In this document: piece after piece, positions 9,357 to 17,511 of the stretch
Numbering within the stretch: the stretch's first letter is position 1
Layout: each line of letters starts with the position of its first letter
DNA from: Stenotrophomonas maltophilia
Lineage (GTDB): Bacteria > Pseudomonadota > Gammaproteobacteria > Xanthomonadales > Xanthomonadaceae
Assembly (NCBI RefSeq): GCF_023518235.1
Contig: NZ_CP090424.1
Coordinates: forward strand, 1 to 42,189
DNA: 42,189 nucleotides
Direction: 5' to 3'
Program-made: the position numbers and the translations under genes
Notes under the pieces: generated by a model
Told to the model about the DNA's origin: nothing
Seen by the model: the letters and a program-made list of their open reading frames with translations, nothing else
Database searches by the model: none

Positions 9357-10676
9357 CCTAGGAATTCACGCACGACGGAGTCATAACCCCGAACAGTCAG
9401 TTCAAGATCTTCCAGGTACAGCGCCTCGTCATGGGAGTGAAGTTGCCCCATTGCTTCCGCCAAAGTTCGTTCACGTGCATGAACTGCAAAACCATAACCA
9501 ACACCGCCTAGTCGACGACCAAAGCGCAGGTCAGAGCCACCAGAGGAAATAATTGGGACCACAGGCGCATCGGGGAAGAAATCACCAAGAACTTTTTCCA
9601 AGGTGTTATACAACCTGGAATCAGTTGGGCTCACCGTTGCTTCTTCAGAGATGAGGTGTTCGATTTCTACTTCATCGGCAAGATCGCCCAGAGCAGCACG
9701 CAGGGTGTCATCAACATAGTCATTGGTTTGGCCTGGAAGGGTACGGATATCCAGTTCCAAGTACGCATGCGATGGCAATACATTGATGGCTTGACCTGCA
9801 CGAACCACAGTTTGGGCGATCGTGAGATGAGACACCGCGTGGGCGAAGCGGGAGAGTCCGCCGAACTCTGCGTAGGCCTCAGGGGAGGTCCCGCTAAGAA
9901 GCGCCTGCTCCGTTTCTGGGTCGAAACGGTGCGCTTGGACGAAGCCTTGCCAGATATCGTCCTTGGCTACCTTCAGATCGGCGCAGCGATTCGGCGGGCG
10001 ACTTCACCGATCTTGACAATAGCGCTGTCACGGTCGAAAGGAATGGAACCATGACCAGCATCGCCATTGACGTGAATACGACGTTGAGCTGCACCTTTTT
10101 CTCCAACGTTAATTACTACTGCGTCGCTGCCGTCGTGGACTGGAAGGTGCGATCCACCGGATTCGGAGAGGCAGTTTTTCCAGCTGAAGAGGTTTTGGTG
10201 TTCTTCGGAAAGCCACTTCGCTCCGAGTCCGCCGCGGCTTCCTCATCAGCAACGCCAACGAATGTCAGCGTGCCACGCAGGCCGCCTTCACGGGCTACTT
10301 GACGGGTGACGGCCGCTTGGGTTGCGGTAATAAAGAGCATATCGACGGACCCTCTACCCCAAATCTGTCCATCCGAAATCTCCGCACCGAATGGATCTTT
10401 AGTCCATTTAGGCAGATCAACAGGCACAACATCAGTATGTCCAAGCAGTGTTAAAGGCTCAGCATCTGGATCGCTGCCTGGAACAGTCACGATAATTGAG
10501 GTCCGGCCCGGATGCGGTTCCAGCTTGGTGATTTTAACGTTGGGGGTTCCTTCAAAGAAACGTTCTAGGCTTTCCGCGTTTCTAATTTCCTGACCTGAAT
10601 CTGGGGTTAGATCATTCACGCAGGCGTTGCGGATAAGTTCCTGAAGGAGGGTGAGGGTTTCGTCGTAAAGCGTCAT
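9353..10676 (-). CDS. M20-family metallopeptidase/deacylase, apparent frameshifts
   Basis: This is a zinc-dependent amidohydrolase of the M20/M25/M40 family (dipeptidase, ArgE and DapE types), about 442 residues. Visible metal and catalytic motifs are GHTDVVPVDLPKW (His and catalytic Asp), WGRGSVDM (bridging Asp) and FVGVADEEA (Glu pair). The dimerisation domain follows, with GDAGHGSIPFDRDSA, and a C-terminal SGGSDLRFGRRLG and HSHDEAL hold the last ligand. The frame breaks near 10243, beside a GCGGC, and near 9990, where ATCGCTGCCGCCG appears as ATCGCTGCGCCG. ATG 10676 is the first start. The exact substrate (peptide or acylated amino acid) is not shown by sequence. A TAGAC-N6-GTCTA site lies 110 bases upstream. 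Confidence 0.8.
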
Positions 10677-10786
10677 CTTTTTCTTTCTAATATCGCGTTC
10701 ATCGCCACTGTATCGAATTTCCGGCTAACTGACGCTGGATTCTGTCTGTTTTCCCTGGAGTTTTAGACCGTATCGTTCAATGCGTA

Positions 10787-10802
10787 TAGACTATGCAGTC
10801 TA
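10787..10802. promoter_or_regulatory. McbR-type operator TAGAC-N6-GTCTA
   Basis: TAGAC TATGCA GTCTA is an exact match to the consensus I know for the C. glutamicum methionine/cysteine repressor McbR. It lies between the divergent M20 gene (start 10676) and the proline-repeat gene (start about 10843), and could control either or both. Confidence 0.55.
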
Positions 10803-10842
10803 GTAATGTTTCTTCGAACACGCTAACCATGCACCAGCCCAC

Positions 10843-12749
10843 ATGACTTTCCAGCGTGCCCGATTCGAAAGCATCACCCACCCAACACAACGTCACAGTA
10901 TGAAACAAACCAGCTCACGATATGGAATTTCACCAAATGCGAACTACCCTAAATACCAAAGACAGACAGTGACAGCCCCTTCGAGAATGCAGCAAGAGAC
11001 GACACCTCCTATGGACGGCACCTCGCCACAGAACAAAATTTCCACCACTCCCCCAGCGCCAGGAAATGCTATTCCTGCACCTGGAGGCGCCATTCCTACA
11101 CCAGCGAAAACTGAGCAGGACGCAGTACCTCCAACTGTGGCGGCGAAACTACCCGTACCTGGAAGTTCTATTCCAGCACCCGGTAGAGCATTGCCAACTC
11201 CAGTGGCTCCGGGAGGTTCCGTCCCAGCTCCGAGAGCGTCCGCACCTGCGGTTCCTAACGTTCCTGCAGCTCCCGGCGCTGCTGTTCCAGCTCCGGGAAT
11301 CTCGATCCCGGCAGCACCTAGTGCCCCAGGCAGTGCAATTCCAACACCAGGCACAGCAATCCCTGTGCCTGGAAGTGCAACTCCTGTCCCAGCACCTGGG
11401 GTTAGTGCACCTGGCGCAAGCGTTCCAAGCATTCCAGTACCAGGATCTGTCACCCCACCTGCACCAGGAATTTCCGCACCTGGCGGTGCACTTCCGACTC
11501 CTGGCAGTGCGCCCCAACACCTGGCGGTGCCCTTCCGACTCCAGGTGAGGCACTTCCCGTTCCCGGAGCACCTGGTGCACCCGGAGCATCCGGAATCCCA
11601 AGTCCTGGCCTTCCAACCCCAGGTGTCCCAACTCCCGGAGCTTCCTTACCAGTCCCAGGAGCACCAGACGCACCTGGAACCCCAAGCATTCCCGCAGCTC
11701 CCGGCATTCAAGCACCAGGAATTCCAGCAGCACCAGGAGCCCCTGCCCAAGCTGCTGCTCACGCAAAGCCAGTATTCCAAGATGCAGAGAAACGACCTCG
11801 CACAGATGAAGCTGGAAATGCGAAGAAGGAACTGCCGCTGAGAGTTCGGTTGGCGCAGCCAATTACACGTAAGCAGTGGGCAATGACTCTTGGTGTCCTG
11901 GTTCTCGGAGCAATTGTCGTGGCTGCAATCGCGGTGGTCCTTGCCAAATGGGCGTTTACCACGGAGTGGTTGCAGGACTTCGTCGAGAAGTATCCGGGTA
12001 AATATGACAACCCCGAAGGTGCGCCAGTAGGAATTCCAACGTGGCTGAGTTGGCAGCACTTCTTCAACATGTTCTTCATGGTGTTGATTATCAAGACGGG
12101 CATTGAGATCAATAGAACCCGCAGGCCAAAGGGTTATTGGACGCCGAAAAAGGGTGGCAAGAAGATCTCCTTGACGTTGTGGATCCACCTGGTTTTGGAT
12201 TTGTTGTGGATCATCAACGGTGCGGTGTTCATCATTTTGTTGTTCGCGACGGGTCAGTGGATGCGCATTGTTCCAACCAGTTGGGATGTGTTCCCGAACG
12301 CGCTGAGTGCTGGTTTGCAGTATGTGTCGTTGGATTGGCCGACTGAGAATGGTTGGGCGAATTACAACAGTTTGCAGGAGCTGACGTACTTCTTCACTGT
12401 CTTTATTGCAGCACCGTTGTCGATTGTGTCTGGTTTCCGGATGTCGAGTTACTGGCCTAAGAACAATGCGACGATGAATAAGTTGATCCCCATCGGGTTT
12501 GCTCGTGCGCTGCACATGCCAGTGATGGTGTATTACATCGTGTTCATTTGTATCCACGTGTTCTTGGTGTTGGCGACCGGCGCGTTGCGCAATTTCAACC
12601 ATATGTATGCAGGTCAAGACGTTGTGAACTGGGTTGGTTTTGGTTGGTTCGTGGCGTCGTTGGTGGTGATCATTGGAGCATTTGTGGCATTGCGTCCAAC
12701 GATTATCGCTCCGGTGGCCAAGCTGTTTGGTCAGGTCACTGCCCGTTAA
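10843..12749 (+). CDS. Proline-repeat protein with cytochrome b561-like membrane domain, apparent frameshift
   Basis: One long protein of about 635 residues if a single base is restored in the C run near 11512. Residues about 70-320 are repeats of the type PAPGxxIPTPGxA, very rich in Pro, Gly and Ala, probably an extended and flexible stretch. A charged linker (DAEKRPRTDEAGNAKKELP) leads to a membrane domain with about five helices. Histidines in helices (SWQHFFNMFF, LWIHLVLDLL, RALHMPVMVYYIVFICIHVF) resemble the haem ligands of cytochrome b561 or the b-type subunit of hydrogenase and formate dehydrogenase. It may therefore pass electrons across the membrane, but no partner enzyme is adjacent. 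Start 10843 is the longest ATG; 10900 and 10989 are in-frame alternatives and none has a good ribosome site. A strong terminator follows. Confidence 0.7.
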
Positions 12750-12763
12750 GCGAGATCCCTTAT

Positions 12764-12795
12764 GGCCCTTCAGATGTAATTCTGAAGGGCCTTTT
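12764..12795 (+). terminator. Terminator of the cytochrome b-like gene
   Basis: The stem GGCCCTTCAGA/TCTGAAGGGCC has a six-base loop and is followed by TTTTC, 15 bases after the stop codon. Confidence 0.9.
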
Positions 12796-13020
12796 CTGTT
12801 GAGTGCTCATCTAACGGGTCGAAGTCATGAGATGAGCTCTTTGTATAGCTTGGGTGCGTTCAGGCTCTTAGACGCGATTCTGAGAGGTCGCTTCTTTCAG
12901 ACCCCGAGGTAGATTCCTGACTGCACCAGACCACAGTGCCCACGAAGCCTCGAAACCCAAAACTTGGGCATCTGTGACCGGTATCGAGGGCGATAAAACA
13001 AACCACAGTGCCCACCTAGA
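12796..13020. other. Chromosome-to-plasmid junction region
   Basis: There is no convincing gene here. A 14-base direct repeat ACCACAGTGCCCAC occurs at 12930-12943 and 13002-13015. To the right, from about 13020, the sequence has the character of a corynebacterial cryptic plasmid as used in shuttle vectors. The exact join cannot be placed without a reference; I estimate 12.9-13.03 kb. Confidence 0.5.
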
Positions 13021-13124
13021 CCCGATGTTGTGCGGGGTTGCGCAGTGCGAGTTTGTCCGGGTGTTGTGCCCGTTGTCTTAGCTAGTGCTATGGTTGTCAA
13101 TTGAAACCCCTTCGGGTTATGTGG

Positions 13125-13168
13125 CCCCCGTGCATATGAGTTGGTAGCTCGCACGGGGGTTTGTCTTG
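13125..13168 (+). terminator. Terminator in plasmid segment
   Basis: The stem CCCCCGTGC/GCACGGGGG (13125-13133 with 13151-13159) is followed by a T-rich tail TTTGTCTTG. It probably ended a plasmid gene whose body is not in the window. Confidence 0.7.
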
Positions 13169-13578
13169 TCTAGGGACTATTAATTTTTAGTGGTGTTTGG
13201 TGGTACTAGCTTGGCTATGCGTGCCAGCTTACCCGTACTCAATGTTAAAGATTTGCATCGACATGGGAGGGTTACGTGTCCGATACCTAGGGGGTATCCG
13301 CGACTAGGTGCCCCGGTGCTCACTGTCTGTACCGGCGAGGCAAGCCCACACACCCGCATGGACAGGGTGGCTCCGCCCCTGCACCCCAGCAATCTGCATG
13401 TACATGTTTTACACATTAGCACGACATGACTGCATGTGCATGCACTGCATGCAGACTAGGTAAATATGAGTATGTACGACTAGTAACAGGAGCACTGCAC
13501 ATAATGAATGAGTTGCAGGACAATGTTTGCTACGCATGCGCATGACATATCGCAGGAAAGCTACTAGAGTCTTAAAGC

Positions 13579-13853
13579 ATGGCAACCAAGGCACAGCTAG
13601 AACAGCAACTACAAGAAGCTCAACAGGCACTACAGGCGCAGCAAGCGCAGGCACAAGCCACCATCGAAGCACTAGAAGCGCAGGCAAAGGCTAAGCCCGT
13701 CGTGGTCACCGCACGCGTTCCTTTGGCACTACGTGAGGACATGAAGCGCGCAGGCATGCAGAACGGTGAAAACCTCCAAGAGTTCATGATCGACGCGTTT
13801 ACCGGAGCCTAGAAAAGCTCACCACCACCGACAACGAGGAAAACAATGTCTAA
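13579..13853 (+). CDS. Small plasmid-encoded protein, Per-like (tentative), apparent frameshift
   Basis: Residues 1-40 are a Gln/Ala-rich helix (EQQLQEAQQALQAQQAQAQA) likely to form a coiled coil. It is followed by VTARVPLALREDMKRAGMQN, which looks like a ribbon-helix-helix DNA-binding segment. As printed it stops at 13812 after DAFTGA. One base over, the frame continues LEKLTTTDNEENNV to TAA 13851-13853, which would overlap the next small gene in ATGTCTAA. The break (near 13803-13812) fits a damaged GCCGC. It resembles Per, a positive effector of copy number in pGA1-type plasmids; I recall this without a search, so the name is tentative. Confidence 0.55.
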
Positions 13854-14001
13854 CCCACTAGTTCTCTTTGCCCACCGTGACCCGGTAAATGACGTGACGT
13901 TCGAGTGCATTGAGCACGCCACCTACGACACACTTTCACACGCTAAAGACCAGATCACCGCCCAAATGCAAGCCCTAGACGAAGAAGCCCTACTGCCCTA
14001 A
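13846..14001 (+). CDS. 51-residue plasmid ORF, function unknown
   Basis: ATG 13846 follows a GAGGAAAAC ribosome site. The product, MSNPLVLFAHRDPVNDV and onward to ending DEEALLP, is acidic and mostly helical with no membrane segment. The start lies inside the tail of the corrected upstream gene (ATGTCTAA), so the two may be coupled. I do not recognise the family. Confidence 0.5.
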   Translation: MSNPLVLFAHRDPVNDVTFECIEHATYDTLSHAKDQITAQMQALDEEALLP

Positions 14002-14004
14002 TGG

Positions 14005-14046
14005 GTGTTTCATGGGTGTTTCCCTAGTGTTTCATGGTGTTTTCAC
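14005..14046. repeat. GTGTTTC/ATGG repeat tract
   Basis: Four near-copies of GGTGTTTCATG occur in 42 bases. This may be iterons or a regulator site of the parent plasmid. A short hairpin GCGAGA-AG-TCTCGC follows at 14064-14077. Confidence 0.5.
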
Positions 14047-14087
14047 CTAAGCTAGGGAATTGCGCGAGAAGTCTCGCAAAAATCAGC

Positions 14088-14122
14088 AACCCCGGAACCA
14101 CACAGTTCACGGGGTTCTTCTA
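14088..14122 (+). terminator. Hairpin AACCCCG/CGGGGTT in plasmid segment
   Basis: A seven-base stem with a 15-base loop is followed by TCTTCT. It has the form of a weak terminator just before the vector join. Confidence 0.45.
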
Positions 14123-14151
14123 TGCCAGAAATCAGAAAGGGGAACCAGTGA

Positions 14152-14213
14152 ACGACCCCGAATGGCTGGATGATCCTCCAGCGCGGGGATCTCATGCTGG
14201 AGTTCTTCGCCCA
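14152..14213 (+). other. Sequence from downstream of Tn5 neo (vector scar)
   Basis: The run from GGCTGGATGATCCTCC to TTCGCCCACCCC is the stretch that follows the Tn5 kanamycin-resistance gene in many vectors. The resistance gene itself is absent, which shows that the vector was cut down or rearranged. Confidence 0.75.
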
Positions 14214-14326
14214 CCCCAAAAGGATCTAGGTGAAGATCCTTTTTGATAATCTCATGACCAAAATCCCTTAACGTGAGTTTTCGTTCCACTGAGCGTCAGA
14301 CCCCGTAGAAAAGATCAAAGGATCTT

Positions 14327-14915
14327 CTTGAGATCCTTTTTTCTGCGCGTAATCTGCTGCTTGCAAACAAAAAAACCACCGCTACCAGCGGTGGTTTGTT
14401 TGCCGGATCAAGAGCTACCAACTCTTTTTCCGAAGGTAACTGGCTTCAGCAGAGCGCAGATACCAAATACTGTTCTTCTAGTGTAGCCGTAGTTAGGCCA
14501 CCACTTCAAGAACTCTGTAGCACCGCCTACATACCTCGCTCTGCTAATCCTGTTACCAGTGGCTGCTGCCAGTGGCGATAAGTCGTGTCTTACCGGGTTG
14601 GACTCAAGACGATAGTTACCGGATAAGGCGCAGCGGTCGGGCTGAACGGGGGTTCGTGCACACAGCCCAGCTTGGAGCGAACGACCTACACCGAACTGAG
14701 ATACCTACAGCGTGAGCTATGAGAAAGCGCCACGCTTCCCGAAGGGAGAAAGGCGGACAGGTATCCGGTAAGCGGCAGGGTCGGAACAGGAGAGCGCACG
14801 AGGGAGCTTCCAGGGGAAACGCCTGGTATCTTTATAGTCCTGTCGGGTTTCGCCACCTCTGACTTGAGCGTCGATTTTTGTGATGCTCGTCAGGGGGCGG
14901 AGCCTATGGAAAAAC
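14327..14915 (+). other. pMB1 (pUC-type) replication origin
   Basis: The complete ColE1/pMB1 origin of E. coli cloning vectors is present, from GAGATCC through the RNAI/RNAII region to the CTATGGAAAAACGCC end. GAGCTATGAGAAAG and ACTGTTCTTC match the pUC form. It should not work in Corynebacterium. Against the known sequence, three homopolymers here are one base short (T run at 14335-14345, G runs near 14650 and 14895). This makes the origin a useful ruler for errors in the rest of the window. Confidence 0.95.
14366..14473 (-). ncRNA. RNAI antisense copy-number RNA of pMB1
   Basis: The 108-base antisense RNA that inhibits the primer RNAII is intact, ending in the GGTGGTTTTTTTGTT terminator when read on the minus strand. 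Confidence 0.85.
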
Positions 14916-15089
14916 GCCAGCAACGCGGCCTTTTTACGGTTCCTGGCCTTTTGCTGGCCTTTTGCTCACATGTTCTTTCCTGCGTTATCCCCTGATTCTG
15001 TGGATAACCGTATTACCGCCTTTGAGTGAGCTGATACCGCTCATGCGCAGCCGAACGACCGAGCGCAGCGAGTCAGTGAGCGAGGAAGC

Positions 15090-15298
15090 AAAAGTGCTCA
15101 TCATTGGAAAACGTTCTTCGGGGCGAAAACTCTCAAGGATCTTACCGCTGTTGAGATCCAGTTCGATGTAACCCACTCGTGCACCCAACTGATCTTCAGC
15201 ATCTTTTACTTTCACCAGCGTTTCTGGGTGAGCAAAAACAGGAAGGCAAAATCTGCAAAAAAGGGAATAAGGGCGACACGGAAATGTTGAATACTCAT
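15090..15298 (-). pseudogene. bla: TEM beta-lactamase, 5' fragment
   Basis: The first 69 or so codons of vector TEM beta-lactamase (signal peptide and the start of the mature domain, up to [10 protein letters not shown]) end at a direct join to the origin flank. The active-site serine region is missing, so it gives no resistance. Near 15251 the known ATGCCGCAAAA reads ATCTGCAAAA, an error at a GCCGC site in DNA of certain sequence. Such bla stubs occur in pTrc99A-derived shuttle vectors. Confidence 0.92.
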
Positions 15299-15337
15299 AC
15301 TCTTCCTTTTTCAATATTATTGAAGCATTTATCAGGG

Positions 15338-15368
15338 TTATTGTCTCATGAGCGGATACATATTTGAA
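15338..15368 (-). promoter_or_regulatory. bla promoter
   Basis: Read on the minus strand, TTCAAA (15363-15368) and GACAAT (15340-15345) are the -35 and -10 of the TEM promoter. It now drives only the bla stub. Confidence 0.85.
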
Positions 15369-15406
15369 TGTATTTAGAAAAATAAACAAAAGAGTTTGTA
15401 GAAACG

Positions 15407-15438
15407 CAAAAAGGCCATCCGTCAGGATGGCCTTCTGC
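15407..15438 (-). terminator. E. coli rrnB terminator T2
   Basis: The hairpin AGGCCATCC/GGATGGCCT with a T run on the minus strand is the standard vector T2. It lies downstream of phi in the direction of transcription. Confidence 0.9.
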
Positions 15439-15570
15439 TTAATTTGATGCCTGGCAGTTTATGGCGGGCGTCCTGCCCGCCACCCTCCGGGCCGTTGCTT
15501 CGCAACGTTCAAATCCGCTCCCGGCGGATTTGTCCTACTCAGGAGAGCGTTCACCGACAAACAACAGATA

Positions 15571-15610
15571 AAACGAAAGGCCCAGTCTTTCGACTGAGCC
15601 TTTCGTTTTA
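15571..15610 (-). terminator. E. coli rrnB terminator T1
   Basis: The hairpin AAACGAAAGGCCCAGTC/GACTGAGCCTTTCGTTT is rrnB T1, the first terminator met by the hps-phi transcript. Confidence 0.95.
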
Positions 15611-15614
15611 TTTG

Positions 15615-15731
15615 ATGCCTGGCAGTTCCCTACTCTCGCATGGGGAGACCCCACACTACCATCGGCGCTACGGCGTTTCACTTCTGAGTTCGGCATGGGG
15701 TCAGGTGGGACCACCGCGCTACTCCCAGGCA
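15615..15731 (-). rRNA. rrfB: E. coli rrnB 5S rRNA gene (vector-borne)
   Basis: This is the 5S gene that comes with rrnB T1/T2 in expression vectors. It measures 117 bases against the true 120. All three missing bases are in one place: TGCCTGGCGGCAGTAG reads TGCCTGGGAGTAG, a lesion at GCGGC. It is not a native ribosomal gene. Confidence 0.92.
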
Positions 15732-15831
15732 AATTCTGTTTTATCAGACCGCTTCTGCGTTCTGATTTAATCTGTATCAGGCTGAAAATCTTCTCTCATC
15801 CGCCAAAACAGCCAAGCTGAACTACTCAAGA

Positions 15832-16384
15832 TTAGCATGTCTTCCGTACATTGTTTTTGTATCCAAGCCCTTTTTCTCCATGAATCTCAAAATGACAGCA
15901 TCATAGAACAATAATAAGGTTTGTTCAAAAAGAGATCCCATTGGTTGGATGGTTTCTCTAGCTTCTGATTTATCTTTAGGCGAACCTGGCATTTTAATAA
16001 CGATATCCGCTAATTGCCCAATTGTTGATTCAGGGTTGATCGTTACAGCGCGATGGTTCCGCCAATGCTTTTTGCTTTTTGAGCCATGGAAACGAGACTT
16101 TTTGTTTCTCCTGAGCCGGATCCAATGATTAAGATGTCTTCTTTTTCATAGTTAGGTGTTACGGTTTCGCCAACGACATAGGCATCAATACCCATGTGCA
16201 TCATTCGCATTGCGAAGGATTTAGCCATAAAACCGGATCTTCCTGCACCGGCTACAAAAACTTTCTTTGATTGAAGGATTCCGTTAACCAGTGCTTCGGC
16301 TTCTTCATCGGCGATTTGGTTAACCGAACTATTTAATTCTTTTACAATTTCAGCTAAAAATTCAGTTGTCAGCATGCTGATCAT
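15832..16384 (-). CDS. hxlB: 6-phospho-3-hexuloisomerase (Phi/HxlB), apparent frameshift
   Basis: Converts D-arabino-3-hexulose 6-phosphate to fructose 6-phosphate, the second step of formaldehyde fixation in the ribulose monophosphate cycle. The SIS (sugar isomerase) domain shows VFVAGAGRSGFMAKSFAMR, GETVTPNYEKEDILIIGSGSGET and, after the break, TINPESTIGQLADIVIKMPG, ending GRHANLE at TAG 15832. The break near 16050 is a lost C: ATCGCCGCTG reads ATCGCGCTG. The corrected protein has about 184 residues, the normal size. The sequence matches B. methanolicus Phi as I remember it. The start overlaps the hxlA stop (ATGA). AT-rich Bacillus codon use marks it as foreign to the GC-richer surroundings. 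Confidence 0.93.
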
Positions 16385-17016
16385 AACCCTTGTTTAACTA
16401 ATTTATTAATTTTTTCAGCTGCTGCTTTTTTATCAGTTTGGTTAGCAATACCGCCGCCAACAATGACAAGATCCGGTTCTGCTTTGATAACTTCAGGTAA
16501 TGTTTCTAATTTGATTCCGCCCGCAATAGCAGTTTTTGCATTTTTCACGACAGCTTTAATTCTCTTAAGATCATCTAATGGGTTTTTACCTACTGCTTGA
16601 AGATCGTATCCAGCGTGCACGCAAATGTAGTCTACGCCCATTTCATCCACTTGTTTTGCACGCTCTTCTAAATTTTTAACTGCGATCATGTCAACAAGGA
16701 TTTTTTTGCCAAGTTTTTTCGCTTCTTCTACAGCACCTTTAATTGATACATCTTCAGCTGCTGCAAGAATTGTTACGATATCAGCGCCATGCTCAGCTGC
16801 TTTCGCAACTTCATATGCTGCAGCATCCATAGTTTTCATGTCAGCTAAAACTTGTAAATGAGGGAATGCGTCTTTAACTGCTTTTACAGCTTGAAGACCC
16901 CAAATTTTAATAACCGGAGTACCGATTTCTACGATATCGACATACTCCTGAACCTCAGCTACTACTTGTTTTGCTTCTTCAATGTTTACCAAATCTAGAG
17001 CTAATTGAAGTTCCAT
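16381..17016 (-). CDS. hxlA: 3-hexulose-6-phosphate synthase (Hps/HxlA)
   Basis: Condenses formaldehyde with ribulose 5-phosphate to give hexulose 6-phosphate, the entry step of the ribulose monophosphate cycle. The 211-residue (beta/alpha)8 barrel of the orotidine-decarboxylase superfamily is intact. The active-site strand LADMKTMDAA (Asp-Lys-Asp type) and the phosphate-binding IAGGIKLETLPE and VIVGGGIANQTD loops are visible. It matches B. methanolicus Hps as I remember it. The start ATG 17016 has the designed-looking ribosome site AAGGAGATATAGAT. An in-frame start at 17064 is less likely. It forms an artificial or native two-gene operon with hxlB, ended by rrnB T1/T2. The base composition is clearly foreign. 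Confidence 0.95.
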   Translation of the reverse strand: MELQLALDLVNIEEAKQVVAEVQEYVDIVEIGTPVIKIWGLQAVKAVKDAFPHLQVLADMKTMDAAAYEVAKAAEHGADIVTILAAAEDVSIKGAVEEAKKLGKKILVDMIAVKNLEERAKQVDEMGVDYICVHAGYDLQAVGKNPLDDLKRIKAVVKNAKTAIAGGIKLETLPEVIKAEPDLVIVGGGIANQTDKKAAAEKINKLVKQGL

Positions 17017-17210
17017 ATCTATATCTCCTTGCACTGCACACCACACTAATTCTTTAAAAAGCAATGTAGGTCACTGTAAAAGTTGTGTAATTTTGTGACC
17101 ATCAAAGTGATTTTGAGTAAAACATGCAAAATCACCACCTCAACGCCAATTCCTTGGGGTTCCCTTCGCTCCCCACCCGGCGCGCGGGGGCATATTCTTG
17201 GACGCTGGAG
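17017..17210 (-). promoter_or_regulatory. Promoter segment driving hps-phi (source unknown)
   Basis: This is not tac, trc, sod or tuf as I know them. It holds two inverted repeats: GGTCAC/GTGACC (17069-17074 with 17095-17100) and GATTTTG/CAAAATC (17109-17115 with 17127-17133). A TACATT on the minus strand near 17060 could be a -10. The left part ends in an engineered ribosome site. The right part (17137-17210) joins the ald stub. Confidence 0.5.
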
Positions 17211-17511
17211 CTGCGATTTCTTCCAGGTGCTCTTCCATGCGGTCCGCAATGCGGTGCAGGATCAGAGCACGTTCAGCGACAGAAGTCTTGCCCCACGCAT
17301 CAGCGGCTGCATGTGCAGCATCCAGTGCAAGCTCCACGTCCGCTGCGGTGCCACGTGCGACCTCACAGAAAACTTCACCAGTGACAGGTGAAATGTTCTC
17401 AAGGTACTGGCCCTCTACCGGTGGAACCCACTTGCCACCAATGTAGTTCTCGTAGCGCTTTTCATAGTTAACGATCGAGCCTTCGGTTCCTGGATTTGCG
17501 TAGACAGTCAT
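17211..17511 (-). pseudogene. ald: Acetaldehyde dehydrogenase, 5' stub
   Basis: The first 100 or so codons of the roughly 500-residue NAD+-dependent aldehyde dehydrogenase Ald remain, from MTVYANPGTEGSIVNYEKR to EEHLEEIA. The sequence then changes abruptly to the promoter segment of hps. The NAD-binding core and the catalytic cysteine are lost, so the enzyme is inactive. ATG 17511 keeps its AAAGGAGA ribosome site and the native upstream region, so ald transcription may still enter hps-phi. Loss of ald is a common design choice in methanol-using C. glutamicum because Ald oxidises formaldehyde; that purpose is inferred. Confidence 0.9.

Larger units (their letters stand above)
13021..14150. mobile_element. 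Fragment of a corynebacterial plasmid replication region (shuttle-vector part)
   Basis: About 1.1 kb differs in style from the chromosome and is joined directly to E. coli vector DNA. It holds a terminator, a small Per-like gene, a 51-codon gene, a GTGTTTC repeat tract and two further hairpins. From memory it resembles the pGA1/pCG1 family used in C. glutamicum expression vectors. No replication initiator gene is present, so this fragment is unlikely to replicate by itself. The 550 bases before 13579 contain no gene that I can support. Confidence 0.65.

Noticed and set aside
10944..11862. Long Gly/Ala-rich and Cys/Trp-rich open frames on the minus strand
   Set aside because: They are shadows of the proline-repeat coding strand. 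The repeats keep other frames open and there is no ribosome site or family match.
12897..13154. 85-residue minus-strand frame across the joint
   Set aside because: It spans the chromosome-plasmid boundary, has no ribosome site and no recognisable domain.
13021..14150. A complete, self-replicating corynebacterial origin
   Set aside because: No initiator gene is present, only a small Per-like gene, a 51-codon gene and repeats.
15615..15731. Native rRNA locus
   Set aside because: It is the E. coli rrnB 5S that accompanies T1/T2 in vectors; no 16S, 23S or tRNA genes are near.
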